Below are positions 13,967 to 22,821 of a DNA stretch of 64,000 nt, piece after piece. The stretch covers positions 1 through 64,000 of the forward strand of contig JBCDLI010000007.1 of NCBI GenBank assembly GCA_038745535.1. The letters are read 5' to 3'. The translations under genes were made by a program, and so were the position numbers. Position 1 is the first letter of the stretch. Each line of letters starts with the position of its first letter. Source of the DNA: JBCDLI01 sp038745535. GTDB lineage: Bacteria; Pseudomonadota; Alphaproteobacteria; Rhizobiales; Rhizobiaceae. Under the pieces are notes generated by a model. The model was given only the letters and a program-made list of their open reading frames with translations, did no database searches and was not told the DNA's origin.

Positions 13967-15535
13967 ATGCGCGATTTTGAAAACGAAAACCAAGGACCGA
14001 CGAAGGCGGTCATCTACTGCCGTGTTTCCAGCACGAAGCAGACCGTGCGCGGCGATGGCCTTGGTTCGCAGGAAACGCGCTGCCGCGAGTTCGCAAAATA
14101 CAAGAGCTATGAAGTCGTGAAGGTCTTCACCGATGACAGTTCGGGGAGCCTCACGTCCCGCCCTGGCATGCAAGCCATGCTTGCGTTTTTGAGCGCCAAT
14201 CGGAAAGAGCCGCACGCTGTCATCATTGACGACATCAGCCGACTTGCTCGTGGCTTGATGGCCCATTTCGAGCTGCGTGTGAAAATCAGCGATGCTGGCG
14301 GCGTTCTTGTCAGCCCGTCGATTGAATTCGGCGAAGATTCGGACTCGCAGCTTGTCGAGAACCTTCTGGCTTCCGTGTCACAGCATCAGCGCCAAAAGAA
14401 CGGCGAGCAAACCGTAAACCGCATGCGTGCGCGCGTGCAAAGTGGCTTCTGGGTGTTTCAAGCCCCTATCGGTTACCGCTACGAACGCATGAGCGGTCGC
14501 GGTAAGGTCTTGGTGCGAGACGAGCCGCACGCGTCGATCTTGCAAGAGGCTCTGGAAGGCTATGCCTGTGGACGCTTCGAAACGCAGGTCGAAGTGAAGC
14601 GCTTCCTTGAAAGCCAGCATGCCTTTCCAAAGGATTTGCCGAACGGCGAAATCCGCAATCAGCGCGTATATGAGTATCTGACGCGTGCGCTTTATGCGGG
14701 CTATGTCGAAGCTCCGAAGTGGGATGTGTCGCTGCGCAAAGGGCAGCACGAGGGCCTGATCGACCTCGCAACCTTCGAAAAGATACAAGAGCGGCTTACG
14801 AGCACGGCGAAGGCTCCTGCGCGCAAAGATATCAGCGCAGACTTCCCGTTGCGCGGTTTCATCCTGTGCAACGATTGTGAGAAGCCCCTGACCGCATGTT
14901 GGTCTAAGGGCAAGAAGCAGAAGTATCCGTATTATCTCTGCCCGACCAAAGGGTGTCCGAGCTATCGCAAATCGATCAAGCGGGAAACGCTTGAAGGAGA
15001 GTTCGAAGACATTCTGAAGTCACTACAGCCCACAGAAGGACTGTTCACGCTTGTGAAAGCGATGTTCCGCGATGCGTGGGAAATGCGCAAAGCGCGTGCT
15101 TCCGAGTCTGCCAAGGGCATCAAGGCCGACATCAAGAAGATCGAAAAGCAAATCGATCAATTTCTTGATCGCATCGTCGATGCGAGCAACGACTCCGTTG
15201 TATCTGCTTACGAAAAGCGGATCGCAAAGCTTGAGCGCGAGAAAATGCTGGCTGAAGAGAAGATCGCAAAAAGTGGCAAACCTCGGCATACCTTTGAGGA
15301 GTCGTTCGAACACGCCATACGATTCTTATCAAGCCCTTGGGATATATGGAGAAAATCGGATTTAGCCCTGAAGAAAACCGTCCTCAGACTGGCGTTTTTG
15401 GAGCCTTTGCCATACAGCCGGGAAACAGGACTTCGAACACCTAATTTAGCATTACCTTTCAAGGCTTTAGGTGATTTTTGCAGCAACAAATGTGAGATGG
15501 CGCACCCGGGAAGATTCGAACTCCCGACCCCTTGA
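13967..15535 (+). CDS. Large serine recombinase (integrase of the mobile element)
   Basis: The protein has 522 residues. The catalytic domain begins AVIYCRVSSTKQ with Ser21 as the expected nucleophile, followed by GSQETRCREFA and DDISRLARG. The recombinase domain (about 165-290) includes APIGYRY and ALYAGYVEAP. A zinc ribbon has CNDC near residue 301 and a Cys pair (CPTKGC) near 325. A coiled coil covers about 370-430. This is the architecture of large serine integrases. The last twelve residues, MAHPGRFELPTP, are encoded by the antisense of the tRNA-Arg gene, and the TGA stop lies inside that gene. The integrase therefore sits exactly at the element-chromosome junction. A GGAGG ribosome binding site precedes the ATG. 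Confidence 0.92.
   Translation: MRDFENENQGPTKAVIYCRVSSTKQTVRGDGLGSQETRCREFAKYKSYEVVKVFTDDSSGSLTSRPGMQAMLAFLSANRKEPHAVIIDDISRLARGLMAHFELRVKISDAGGVLVSPSIEFGEDSDSQLVENLLASVSQHQRQKNGEQTVNRMRARVQSGFWVFQAPIGYRYERMSGRGKVLVRDEPHASILQEALEGYACGRFETQVEVKRFLESQHAFPKDLPNGEIRNQRVYEYLTRALYAGYVEAPKWDVSLRKGQHEGLIDLATFEKIQERLTSTAKAPARKDISADFPLRGFILCNDCEKPLTACWSKGKKQKYPYYLCPTKGCPSYRKSIKRETLEGEFEDILKSLQPTEGLFTLVKAMFRDAWEMRKARASESAKGIKADIKKIEKQIDQFLDRIVDASNDSVVSAYEKRIAKLEREKMLAEEKIAKSGKPRHTFEESFEHAIRFLSSPWDIWRKSDLALKKTVLRLAFLEPLPYSRETGLRTPNLALPFKALGDFCSNKCEMAHPGRFELPTP
15498..15535. mobile_element. Probable attachment site, right end of the integrated element
   Basis: The 3' part of the tRNA-Arg gene overlaps the end of the serine recombinase reading frame, so the boundary of the element falls at or within this stretch. 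Everything to the left (relaxase, coupling protein, defence and efflux cargo, recombinase) belongs to the element, and everything to the right is chromosomal. I did not see a second copy of this tRNA segment in the window. The exact crossover dinucleotide cannot be fixed without the left end. Confidence 0.55.
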
Positions 15536-15574
15536 TTCGTAGTCAAGTACTCTATCCAGCTGAGCTACGGGTGC
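15498..15574 (-). tRNA. tRNA-Arg (anticodon ACG), target of the mobile element
   Basis: Read on the minus strand the gene starts GCACCCGTAGCTCAGCTGG and ends GGGTGCGCCA, with the CCA encoded at 15500-15498. The seven-base acceptor stem, D arm, anticodon loop CTACGAA (anticodon ACG), and T arm with GTTCGAATC all fit. The 3' end faces the mobile element, as is usual when an element inserts into a tRNA gene. The recombinase gene overlaps it from the other strand. The 3' part is expected to be repeated at the far end of the element, outside this window. Confidence 0.96.
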
Positions 15575-15648
15575 TTGCAGTTGCCTGCGAGCCGCGTGGT
15601 ACGCGCTCGGTTTTCAAATTGCAAGAACTTCTATTGGGCCTTCGCAGA

Positions 15649-17121
15649 TTAAGCCGACTTCGCCGCGCGATGGCTAGCGAGCGAAACTGGGGCATCGGGC
15701 AACCTGATTTCAAAGTGTGTACCAACGCCGCGATCGCGCAACTCAATTGTCCCGCCCTGAGCTTGTACAAGCTCGTATGCGATCGCCAAACCAAGCCCCG
15801 TTCCGCCACTGCGCGCCGAGCCCTTAAACGCAGCAAAGAGGTTCTCGCGCGCCTTTTCAGGCAGGCCTGGCCCGGTATCTTCCACGGAGATAATTGTCGT
15901 CGAACCAAGCCGTGTCGCACTTAGCGTTAAGCGTTTGATCGCGTCGGGCGCATTGTCTTCCCGCATCGCCTGAACTGCGTTGCGAGAAAGGTTCATGAGC
16001 ACGCGAAAAAGATGTTCAGGGTCGCAATCAACTTCCATCTGCGGATCAAACATGCGGGCAAATTCAACATCGCCCTCCGTGCCAAGGCCGAGCAATTCTT
16101 CAACGTCATCAACGATGCCCGAAAAGCGGCAACGGCGACGATTGACCTTTTGCTCCGCGGCAGCGCCATACTCCAAAACTTCGCTGGTATAAGCGACCGC
16201 GCGATCAATTGATCGGACAAGTTTGGGTGCGAAGCGCTGGACAGATGGCTCATTGATGGTCGACAGACGATCCGACAGCAATTGCGCGGAGGCGAGTACA
16301 TTGCGCATGTCATGATTTATCTTCGAAACCGCCAGACCAAGGTCTGCGAGGTGTTTTTGGCCTTTGAGTGTGGAGTGCAGCTGCTCCTGCATATCCGCAA
16401 GCTCAGTTTCTATGATGCCCAGCTCGTCGTTCCTGCCCGTGGGCATGATAATTGTATCCCGGGTTTCCGGCTGGGCCGCAAATGCAAGCATGGAACCCGT
16501 GACGTTACGAACCGGCCGGATCATGATGCGGTTGATTGCAACGAAAACCAGCGCTGCTGTGATGAGTGAAATGGCCAGTGAAATCAGCGCAACATTGCGC
16601 GCATAAATAAATAACGCAGAGCGCAGCGGCTCCTCGTGGTAGACCATCTCAATGCGGTCCTGGCTTTCGCCGATATCGCCTACGACGCGAATGTTCCTAT
16701 CTCCGCCAAAAACCATGGTCTCAAACGCACCGGCAATGGCAGAGATTGCGTTGAAGTTGTCGACATCTACCATGTAGTCAGTGGCCGGTGGCATCTCAGA
16801 CACGACCAGCAATTCCGACATGCCATTGCGACGAAGCGCGATCGCCTTCGCGCCGGTGGCCATCAGCACATCATCTTGAACGGCACGGGGAAGCCGGTCA
16901 TCAGCTTGCGTAATCAGCACACTTGTGGCCGCGACCGTATCCAGCCGTTGATCGAGCCATGTGATGCGAAAATTTGCGACCGACGGGACAAATATTAGAA
17001 CCTCCGCAATCATCACGAAGAGAACTGTCAGCCACAAGAGCTTTGAAGATAGCCTTCTCTTTGGCTTGGGTGAAACGCGTTTTGGCTGCGCTTGATTTTT
17101 TGTTTTTATGTCGTTCGGCAA
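15649..17121 (-). CDS. Membrane-bound sensor histidine kinase without adjacent regulator
   Basis: The protein has 490 residues. A cytoplasmic basic leader is followed by a first membrane segment (about 28-48), a periplasmic sensor region (50-165), a second segment (about 172-197) and a HAMP-like linker. The phospho-acceptor His270 lies in VSKINHDMRNVLASAQLLS. The ATPase domain shows the N box NLSRNAVQAM, G1 VEDTGPGLP and G2 GGTGLGLAIAYELV. No response regulator gene is next to it, so it is an orphan here; its partner and signal are unknown. The gene is the first chromosomal gene after the tRNA and is separated from the oxidoreductase gene by about 85 bases. Confidence 0.88.
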   Translation of the reverse strand: MPNDIKTKNQAQPKRVSPKPKRRLSSKLLWLTVLFVMIAEVLIFVPSVANFRITWLDQRLDTVAATSVLITQADDRLPRAVQDDVLMATGAKAIALRRNGMSELLVVSEMPPATDYMVDVDNFNAISAIAGAFETMVFGGDRNIRVVGDIGESQDRIEMVYHEEPLRSALFIYARNVALISLAISLITAALVFVAINRIMIRPVRNVTGSMLAFAAQPETRDTIIMPTGRNDELGIIETELADMQEQLHSTLKGQKHLADLGLAVSKINHDMRNVLASAQLLSDRLSTINEPSVQRFAPKLVRSIDRAVAYTSEVLEYGAAAEQKVNRRRCRFSGIVDDVEELLGLGTEGDVEFARMFDPQMEVDCDPEHLFRVLMNLSRNAVQAMREDNAPDAIKRLTLSATRLGSTTIISVEDTGPGLPEKARENLFAAFKGSARSGGTGLGLAIAYELVQAQGGTIELRDRGVGTHFEIRLPDAPVSLASHRAAKSA

Positions 17122-17206
17122 GGTTACACGCGCCCGGGTTCTAAATTTCCGAGATCAGTTAATCGCCGCCCACGATCAAGCAAGCGGCGGAAAGTTGAAC
17201 GCAGCG

Positions 17207-18682
17207 TTAGCCGAATTTGCGCAGGAAGGCGATCAGTTTGCGCACCCAAGGTTTACGGGTCATCGGCACGGAAAACTGGGTAGATGCGCGCTTCGTGATC
17301 TCGGTCATAGTCGGGTAAGGCGCTATGAAACCGCGGAGATCGCTGACCTTCATCTTCTTCGACATGGCCAGAGCAAAGATGTTGATCATCTCGCCAGCGC
17401 TTGCTCCAACAATGGACGCACCAAGAATTTTGCCCTTCTTGTCAGTCACGATTTTCACGAGCCCGGAGGTCTTTCGTTCGGCTTGTGCGCGATCATTCTC
17501 CGCATAGGGCCAGCGCAGCACGGTGATGTCTTTCGTCTCGTTTGCAGCCTGTTCCTCGGTCTGTCCGACATGCGCGATTTCAGGGTCTGTGTAGGTCGCC
17601 CAAGGCACGAGACCCGTATTTTCCTTGCCCGCCACGCGGAAGAGAATTGACTGAATGACCAGCCCGGCGTGGTAACCGGCAACGTGGGTGAACTGGAGCC
17701 CACCGGCGACGTCGCCAATGGCATAAACGCGCTTGTTGGACGTTCGAAGGTCCTTGCCGACCTTGATGCCTTTGCGGTCATAGTCGACGCCTGCTTCTTC
17801 CAGCCCCATGCCATCAACATTTGCAGCACGGCCTGTTGCGAGCAGTATATGCGTCCCGACAACGGAGCTTGCTTCGCCGTTTTGCTCAATGTCGACCTGC
17901 ACCCGCGTCTTCGATTTCTGGGATACTTTGACGACTTTGGTTTCCTCCAAAATCTCTACGCCGTCGCCGCGGATATTTTTCAAAGCGATGGCCGTCAGCT
18001 CAGGATCATCCTTTCCAAGCGCTTTTGCGCCTTCGATGACCGTAACCTGCGAACCGAGGCGACGGTGAGCTTGCGCCATTTCCATGCCGATTGGACCACC
18101 ACCAACGACGATCAGATGTCCGAGCCGTTTCGTTTCGTCGAAAAGGTTCTCGTTGGTGAGGTAGTTCACCTCTTCCAAACCCGGGATCGGTGGCACAAAG
18201 GCTCGTGACCCTGTGGCGATGACGAAGCGGCGCGCGCGGATTTCATAGTCGCCCGCGACAACTGTCTTACCGTCTTTAAACTTCGCGTAAGCCTCAATCA
18301 CCTTGACACCGAGCGACGTGAACCGCTCGACGCTGTCATTGGGTGCAATCGTGCCAATCACATTGTGCACGTGATCGTGGACTTTTTTGAAGTTCACCTC
18401 GGGCTCTACCGATTTCACGCCAAACTTGTCGGCGTGGCGCATGGTGTGAGCCGCTTTGCCAGCCGCGATGATCGCTTTTGATGGAACGCAGCCGTAATTC
18501 AGGCAGTCGCCGCCCATCTTGCCACCTTCAATGAGTACAACAGGGACACCGAAGGCGGCCGCTGCAGCGGCGACACTAAGGCCACCGGAGCCTCCGCCGA
18601 TGACACAGATGTCAGGGGTGAGGATCTCGCGCTCTTTTTGCGTGTTTGCTTTGTTTTGGTTGTAGGTTTCCGGACGCATCAC
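17207..18682 (-). CDS. FAD-dependent pyridine nucleotide-disulfide oxidoreductase (dihydrolipoamide dehydrogenase/MerA-like)
   Basis: The protein has 491 residues. The FAD-binding GGGSGGLSVAAAAAAFG follows a short leader, and the redox-active pair is in GGDCLNYGCVPSK (CX4C). A second nucleotide-binding motif VVGGGPIGMEMAQAH and the FAD motif RVYAIGDVAGG are present, and the dimerization domain ends in PTMTEITKRA. It lacks the cysteine pair that ends true mercuric reductases and the typical C-terminal end of Lpd. Related proteins are encoded with TVP38-type membrane proteins, as here: the start overlaps the stop of the TVP38 gene by ATGA (18679-18682). The electron acceptor is unknown. Confidence 0.85.
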   Translation of the reverse strand: MMRPETYNQNKANTQKEREILTPDICVIGGGSGGLSVAAAAAAFGVPVVLIEGGKMGGDCLNYGCVPSKAIIAAGKAAHTMRHADKFGVKSVEPEVNFKKVHDHVHNVIGTIAPNDSVERFTSLGVKVIEAYAKFKDGKTVVAGDYEIRARRFVIATGSRAFVPPIPGLEEVNYLTNENLFDETKRLGHLIVVGGGPIGMEMAQAHRRLGSQVTVIEGAKALGKDDPELTAIALKNIRGDGVEILEETKVVKVSQKSKTRVQVDIEQNGEASSVVGTHILLATGRAANVDGMGLEEAGVDYDRKGIKVGKDLRTSNKRVYAIGDVAGGLQFTHVAGYHAGLVIQSILFRVAGKENTGLVPWATYTDPEIAHVGQTEEQAANETKDITVLRWPYAENDRAQAERKTSGLVKIVTDKKGKILGASIVGASAGEMINIFALAMSKKMKVSDLRGFIAPYPTMTEITKRASTQFSVPMTRKPWVRKLIAFLRKFG

Positions 18683-19464
18683 TTGGCCCCTTTTAGCTTG
18701 CGAACAATGACGGGAATGGCAGCGACGACCGCAAGCCCTACAAACGCCAGTGTGATTTCAGTTGTAACGAGGTCGGCGATGGATGGCTCCGATCCAGACG
18801 CTTCGGCTGCATCGATTACACTGCCCACGCCCTCGCCCAGATAGGCGTACGCAAAGGTGCCAGGCAGTATTCCGAGAAAGGTGGCGATGACGTAATCGCG
18901 GACTTTGACCTTGAAGAGTGCAGGCGCAATGTTGGTGACAAAGAACGGGAAGACAGGCGCAATGCGCAAAACCAGAAGATAGCTAAACGCATCCTTTTCA
19001 AAGCCCTCTGCCATCGCCTTGACCCGTTTCGGCATCTTTTCGCGAAGAAATGCGCCAAGCGTGGATTTGGCCGCGAGAAAAATCGCCGTGGCACCGACGG
19101 TAGCACCCACGGCTACCATCAAACCGCCTGCGAGCCAGCCAAATAGGAAGCCGGCGAAAACCGTAAGGATCGAGGCCGCAGGGAAAGAAAACGCGACGGC
19201 AGTTGCGTAAATGGATGTAAAGGCCATGCCTGAGAGAATGGGCTGTTCAGCAACAAAGCCGGTTAGCATGGCCCGGCTCTCGGCAAGATAGTTCAAAGAG
19301 AAATAGTCCTGAACGCCAGCCGCGTAGGCCGCGCCCAACCCGCCTATAATGACGGCGAGAGGCGCAAACTTTTTGATCAACGACTTCGACGGCTGCTTTT
19401 GGCCATCTTTCGCCTCCGGTACTGTGGTGTCGTCTTCGATGTCATCTTGCACGGTGGTGATCAT
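18679..19464 (-). CDS. TVP38/TMEM64 (DedA-like) membrane protein
   Basis: The protein has 261 residues and about six hydrophobic segments after a charged 30-residue leader. The VTT-domain pattern is visible: AASILTVFAGFLFGWLAGG, then GATVGATAIFLAAKSTLG and LRIAPVFPFFVTNIAPALF. Proteins of this family are linked to lipid scrambling or transport across membranes. In many proteobacteria they are encoded beside a disulfide oxidoreductase, as here, and the two genes overlap by four bases. What is moved is not known. The ATG at 19464 is the only start that keeps the whole leader. Confidence 0.8.
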   Translation of the reverse strand: MITTVQDDIEDDTTVPEAKDGQKQPSKSLIKKFAPLAVIIGGLGAAYAAGVQDYFSLNYLAESRAMLTGFVAEQPILSGMAFTSIYATAVAFSFPAASILTVFAGFLFGWLAGGLMVAVGATVGATAIFLAAKSTLGAFLREKMPKRVKAMAEGFEKDAFSYLLVLRIAPVFPFFVTNIAPALFKVKVRDYVIATFLGILPGTFAYAYLGEGVGSVIDAAEASGSEPSIADLVTTEITLAFVGLAVVAAIPVIVRKLKGAK

Positions 19465-19790
19465 TATCGATTTCCCAAAATAAATGAATGGCTATGCATT
19501 CGTTAGGTTTCACTTGAGATCGAAATGACATCGTGAGCAAACAACAGGAACTGACATACGTGTGAAGCGCAGAGGCGTGAAATAAGATGTGATCACGCTC
19601 ACGCGGGTGTGATGCGAAGGTCCAGCCGGCAAAAGCGAATAGCGCGCCGCAAACAAGACCACTGCTTCAATTGACTTTGACGGGCGCATCGCGCATAGCC
19701 GCCGGACATCGGCGATACCGCGTGTCGCCGCCCAAATTTCATCGAAAATTAGGCCGCTTTGGCCGTCCTCACCGGAAGGCGGAGAAAAAC
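19465..19790. other. Intergenic region upstream of rpmH
   Basis: This region lies between the divergent TVP38 and rpmH genes. Besides the probable rpmH promoter (19671-19699) and a long rpmH leader, I see no gene. The minus-strand frame 19510-19905 covers rpmH and is a shadow. Confidence 0.5.
19671..19699 (+). promoter_or_regulatory. Candidate rpmH promoter
   Basis: TTGACT (19671-19676) and CATAGC (19694-19699) are separated by 17 bases. The -35 is a good match and the -10 is weak, which is common in alphaproteobacteria. It would give an rpmH leader of about 85 bases. The assignment is by sequence match only. Confidence 0.38.
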
Positions 19791-19931
19791 ATGTCAACGA
19801 AACGCACATTCCAACCCTCACGGCTCGTTCGTAAGCGCCGTCACGGTTTTCGTTCGCGTATGGCGACTGCAGCAGGACGTAAGGTCCTCGCTCGTCGTCG
19901 CGCAAAGGGTCGCAAGAGCCTTTCAGCCTAA
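19791..19931 (+). CDS. rpmH: 50S ribosomal protein L34
   Basis: A 46-residue, highly basic protein, MSTKRTFQPSRLVRKRRHGF and on through ATAAGRKVLARRRAKGRKSL. This is the near-complete L34 signature, slightly longer at the N terminus than the usual 44 residues. L34 binds 23S rRNA in the large subunit. A GGAG ribosome binding site lies before the ATG at 19791. It is followed directly by rnpA and yidC, the classical bacterial order. Confidence 0.98.
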   Translation: MSTKRTFQPSRLVRKRRHGFRSRMATAAGRKVLARRRAKGRKSLSA

Positions 19932-19948
19932 CTGAGCCCTATGCGGTC

Positions 19949-20320
19949 ATGCATTTGAATGACCATCGCAAAAATCAGAAGATCGCTCGCTTGAAAAAGC
20001 GCAGCGATTTTTTGCGTGCGCGAGAAGGTGGCCGGGCGCATGGAAAGCACTGTCGCGTGCAATTCCTGCCACTCACCGGCCATGCCGACATGCGAGCTGG
20101 GCTCACAGTCACCAAACGGGTTGGAAATGCGGTCGTGCGTAATCGGATAAAACGCCGCCTTCGCGCAGTGCTGGATAGCGGAACGCCGACAAATATGCCG
20201 ACGTCGGCAGACTTTGTCGTTATCGCGAAAGACACCGCCATCTCTGCACCCTTCAAAGAATTGCGTGCCGACGTGTATGACACCATCTCTAAAGCGGCCA
20301 AGCGCGCCAACAAACGCTAA
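19949..20320 (+). CDS. rnpA: Ribonuclease P protein component
   Basis: The protein has 123 residues from the ATG at 19949. The conserved core is LKKRSDFLRAREGGR, then GLTVTKRVGNAVVRNRIKRRLR, the RNR motif that binds the RNA subunit and pre-tRNA leader. RNase P matures the 5' end of tRNAs. It lies 17 bases after rpmH and 29 before yidC. A TTG at 19955 is an alternative start; the first residues are not conserved in the family, so the N terminus is uncertain. Confidence 0.95.
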   Translation: MHLNDHRKNQKIARLKKRSDFLRAREGGRAHGKHCRVQFLPLTGHADMRAGLTVTKRVGNAVVRNRIKRRLRAVLDSGTPTNMPTSADFVVIAKDTAISAPFKELRADVYDTISKAAKRANKR

Positions 20321-20349
20321 AAGCGAAGACCGGAAAAGACGGATCAAAA

Positions 20350-22146
20350 ATGGAAAACGGCAAAAATCTTCTGCTCACGATCGTCTTGTCTGTCGGCGTC
20401 TTGCTGCTCTGGCAGGTGTTTTTCATCAATCCCCGCCTTGAAGCTGAGCGGCAGGCACAAATTGAACAGGCCGAACTTCAAACTTCGACCGAAGAGGGCC
20501 TACCCGCCGCAGCCGTTTCCGGTGATGCAGGCATTCCACAGGCTGTGGCAGGCGATGGGATTGCCTCGCTGGATACCGAAGCTGCGATCAGCACCGGGGC
20601 GCGCGTGGCAATCGAAACAGAAACGCTCAGCGGCTCAATTAATCTTGCGGGCGCGCGCATCGACGATCTTTCGTTGAAACAATATCGCCAAGAGAATGAA
20701 GACGGTTCGCCGATTGTCGAGCTTTTAAAGCCGACCGGAGGTACAAATGCTTACTTTGCAGAGTTTGGATATGCCGGCTTTGAAGGCGCACCCGCTGCCG
20801 AGGCTGTATGGACGGCACCGGCTGGCGCGACGCTAACTGCGACCACGCCTGTTACCCTGTCGTACACAGCGGGGGATCTCACGTTCGAACGAACAATCTC
20901 CGTCGATGATCGATATATGTTCACCTTCGCAGACACTGTGACGAACGGTGGTGTTGGCGCAACCTCACTGCAGAACTACGGGCGCGTTACGCGCTACTTC
21001 AAACCCGCGGTACCGAGTATCTTCATCCTCCACGAGGGCATGATCGGTGTAACCGGGGAGGAGGGCCTACAGGAACACAGTTTCGGTGACATGGAAGACG
21101 AGCCGCGCATTACGCCTGGCAAATCAAACGATGGCTGGGTTGGCATTACGGACAAGTACTGGGCCGCAGCGTTGATCCCTGAGCAGGGCACGACATTTCA
21201 GCCGCGATACGCATACTTCGATCAGGGCGCTGTGCGTTGGCAGTCAGACTTCCTTGCCGATCCGATCGTGATCAATGCAGGCCAATCGGCAACTGTAACC
21301 AACCGCCTGTTTGCTGGCGCGAAGGTCTCCAGCATGATCGACGATTATGAGGCTGATCTGGGCATCCGCAGTTTCGAACTGCTGATCGATTGGGGATGGC
21401 TCTACTTCATCACCAAGCCGATGTTCCAAGTGCTCGATTGGCTGTTCAAACTCGTCGGCAATTTCGGCGTCGCCATCTTGCTACTAACCGTTGCTGTGAA
21501 GGCGGTATTTTTCCCGCTTGCCAACAAGTCATACGCGTCCATGGCGCGGATGAAAGTTGTTCAGCCGCAAATGCAGGAAATCAAAGAACGGCATGGCGAC
21601 GATCGCGAGAAGCTCCAAAAGGCGATGATGGAGCTTTACAAGAAAGAGAAGATCAATCCGATTGCCGGTTGTTGGCCAATTTTGATTCAAATCCCCGTTT
21701 TCTTCGCGCTCTACAAAGTGCTTTTCGTCACGATCGAAATGCGTCACGCGCCATTCTTCGGTTGGATTCAGGATTTGTCGGCGCCCGACCCCACGTCAAT
21801 TTGGGAGCTATTTGGCTTGATCCCTTGGGGCGCTGCTGAAATCCTGCCTGCATTCCTGCTTTTGGGAATTTGGCCTATCGTCATGGGCATCACGATGTTT
21901 GTGCAGATGCAGATGAACCCGGCGCCGCCGGACCCCACGCAGCAGATGATATTCCGCTGGATGCCAGTCATCTTTACGTTCATGCTCGCAACGTTCCCGG
22001 CAGGTCTGGTGATCTATTGGGCTTGGAACAATTTCCTTTCGATCCTTCAACAGGGCGTGATCATGAAGAAGAACGGCGCTGACATCGCGCTATGGGACAA
22101 TATTAGGGGCATGTTCTCGAAGAAGGCAAAGGACGGCGGTACCTGA
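20350..22146 (+). CDS. yidC: Membrane protein insertase YidC
   Basis: The protein has 598 residues, the usual size for Gram-negative YidC. An N-terminal membrane segment (about 6-25) is followed by a linker and the periplasmic domain (about 60-350, with GWVGITDKYWAAALIP). The insertase core (360-580) starts NFGVAILLLTVAVKAVFFPL and continues with KINPIAGCWPILIQIPVFFA. The conserved hydrophilic-groove arginine should be in the KAVFFPLANKSYASMARMK region. It inserts membrane proteins alone or with SecYEG. It sits in the rpmH-rnpA-yidC-engB series. Confidence 0.97.
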   Translation: MENGKNLLLTIVLSVGVLLLWQVFFINPRLEAERQAQIEQAELQTSTEEGLPAAAVSGDAGIPQAVAGDGIASLDTEAAISTGARVAIETETLSGSINLAGARIDDLSLKQYRQENEDGSPIVELLKPTGGTNAYFAEFGYAGFEGAPAAEAVWTAPAGATLTATTPVTLSYTAGDLTFERTISVDDRYMFTFADTVTNGGVGATSLQNYGRVTRYFKPAVPSIFILHEGMIGVTGEEGLQEHSFGDMEDEPRITPGKSNDGWVGITDKYWAAALIPEQGTTFQPRYAYFDQGAVRWQSDFLADPIVINAGQSATVTNRLFAGAKVSSMIDDYEADLGIRSFELLIDWGWLYFITKPMFQVLDWLFKLVGNFGVAILLLTVAVKAVFFPLANKSYASMARMKVVQPQMQEIKERHGDDREKLQKAMMELYKKEKINPIAGCWPILIQIPVFFALYKVLFVTIEMRHAPFFGWIQDLSAPDPTSIWELFGLIPWGAAEILPAFLLLGIWPIVMGITMFVQMQMNPAPPDPTQQMIFRWMPVIFTFMLATFPAGLVIYWAWNNFLSILQQGVIMKKNGADIALWDNIRGMFSKKAKDGGT

Positions 22147-22164
22147 TCGACGGTTCGCCGAAAG

Positions 22165-22821
22165 ATGTCTGATTACGATGCTGCCCTTCGTGCACTCGGT
22201 GCGACCGGAAACTGGTCTTTCCTGAAAAGCGTGCCGTCGATGGAATTTCTGCCTCCGTCCGGCCCGGCTGAGGTGGCCTTTGCCGGTCGGTCAAACGTCG
22301 GAAAGTCTTCACTCATCAACGCGCTGACGGGAAAAGGCGGGCTGGCGCGAACGTCGAACACGCCAGGCCGCACGCAAGAACTAAACTACTTTATCCCAGA
22401 TGGTTTTTCTGGATCAGAAGATGATCTGCCGCCTGTGGCGATTGTGGACATGCCGGGCTACGGCTACGCCCAGGCGCCCAAGGAAACCGTGGAAAACTGG
22501 ACGCGCCTCATCTTCGATTATCTTCGTGGACGAGTGACGCTCAAGCGGGTCTTTGTTCTCATCGACAGTCGCCACGGCGTGAAAAAGGTCGATGAAGAAG
22601 CACTTGATCTTCTCGATCAGTCAGCTGTTTCATACCAACTCGTGCTGACAAAGATCGACAAAATCAAGCCACCGGCGGTGAAGCGGGTTTTGTCTGAGAC
22701 CGAGAAGGCTATCGCAAGACGACCGGCAGCCTTTCCCGGGCTCATCGCGACCTCATCGGCGAAAAACACGGGGATGGATGACTTGCGCCGAGCCATCGCC
22801 TACGCTGTTGAGCCGCGCTAG
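22165..22821 (+). CDS. engB: Ribosome biogenesis GTPase YsxC/EngB
   Basis: The protein has 218 residues. GTPase motifs are all present: G1 GRSNVGKSSLIN, G2 around RTSNTPGRTQ, G3 DMPGYGYA, G4 TKIDK and G5 ATSSAKN. EngB is needed for late assembly of the 50S subunit. It starts 18 bases after yidC. Its stop overlaps the stop of the convergent msrB gene (CTAG, 22818-22821). Confidence 0.95.
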   Translation: MSDYDAALRALGATGNWSFLKSVPSMEFLPPSGPAEVAFAGRSNVGKSSLINALTGKGGLARTSNTPGRTQELNYFIPDGFSGSEDDLPPVAIVDMPGYGYAQAPKETVENWTRLIFDYLRGRVTLKRVFVLIDSRHGVKKVDEEALDLLDQSAVSYQLVLTKIDKIKPPAVKRVLSETEKAIARRPAAFPGLIATSSAKNTGMDDLRRAIAYAVEPR

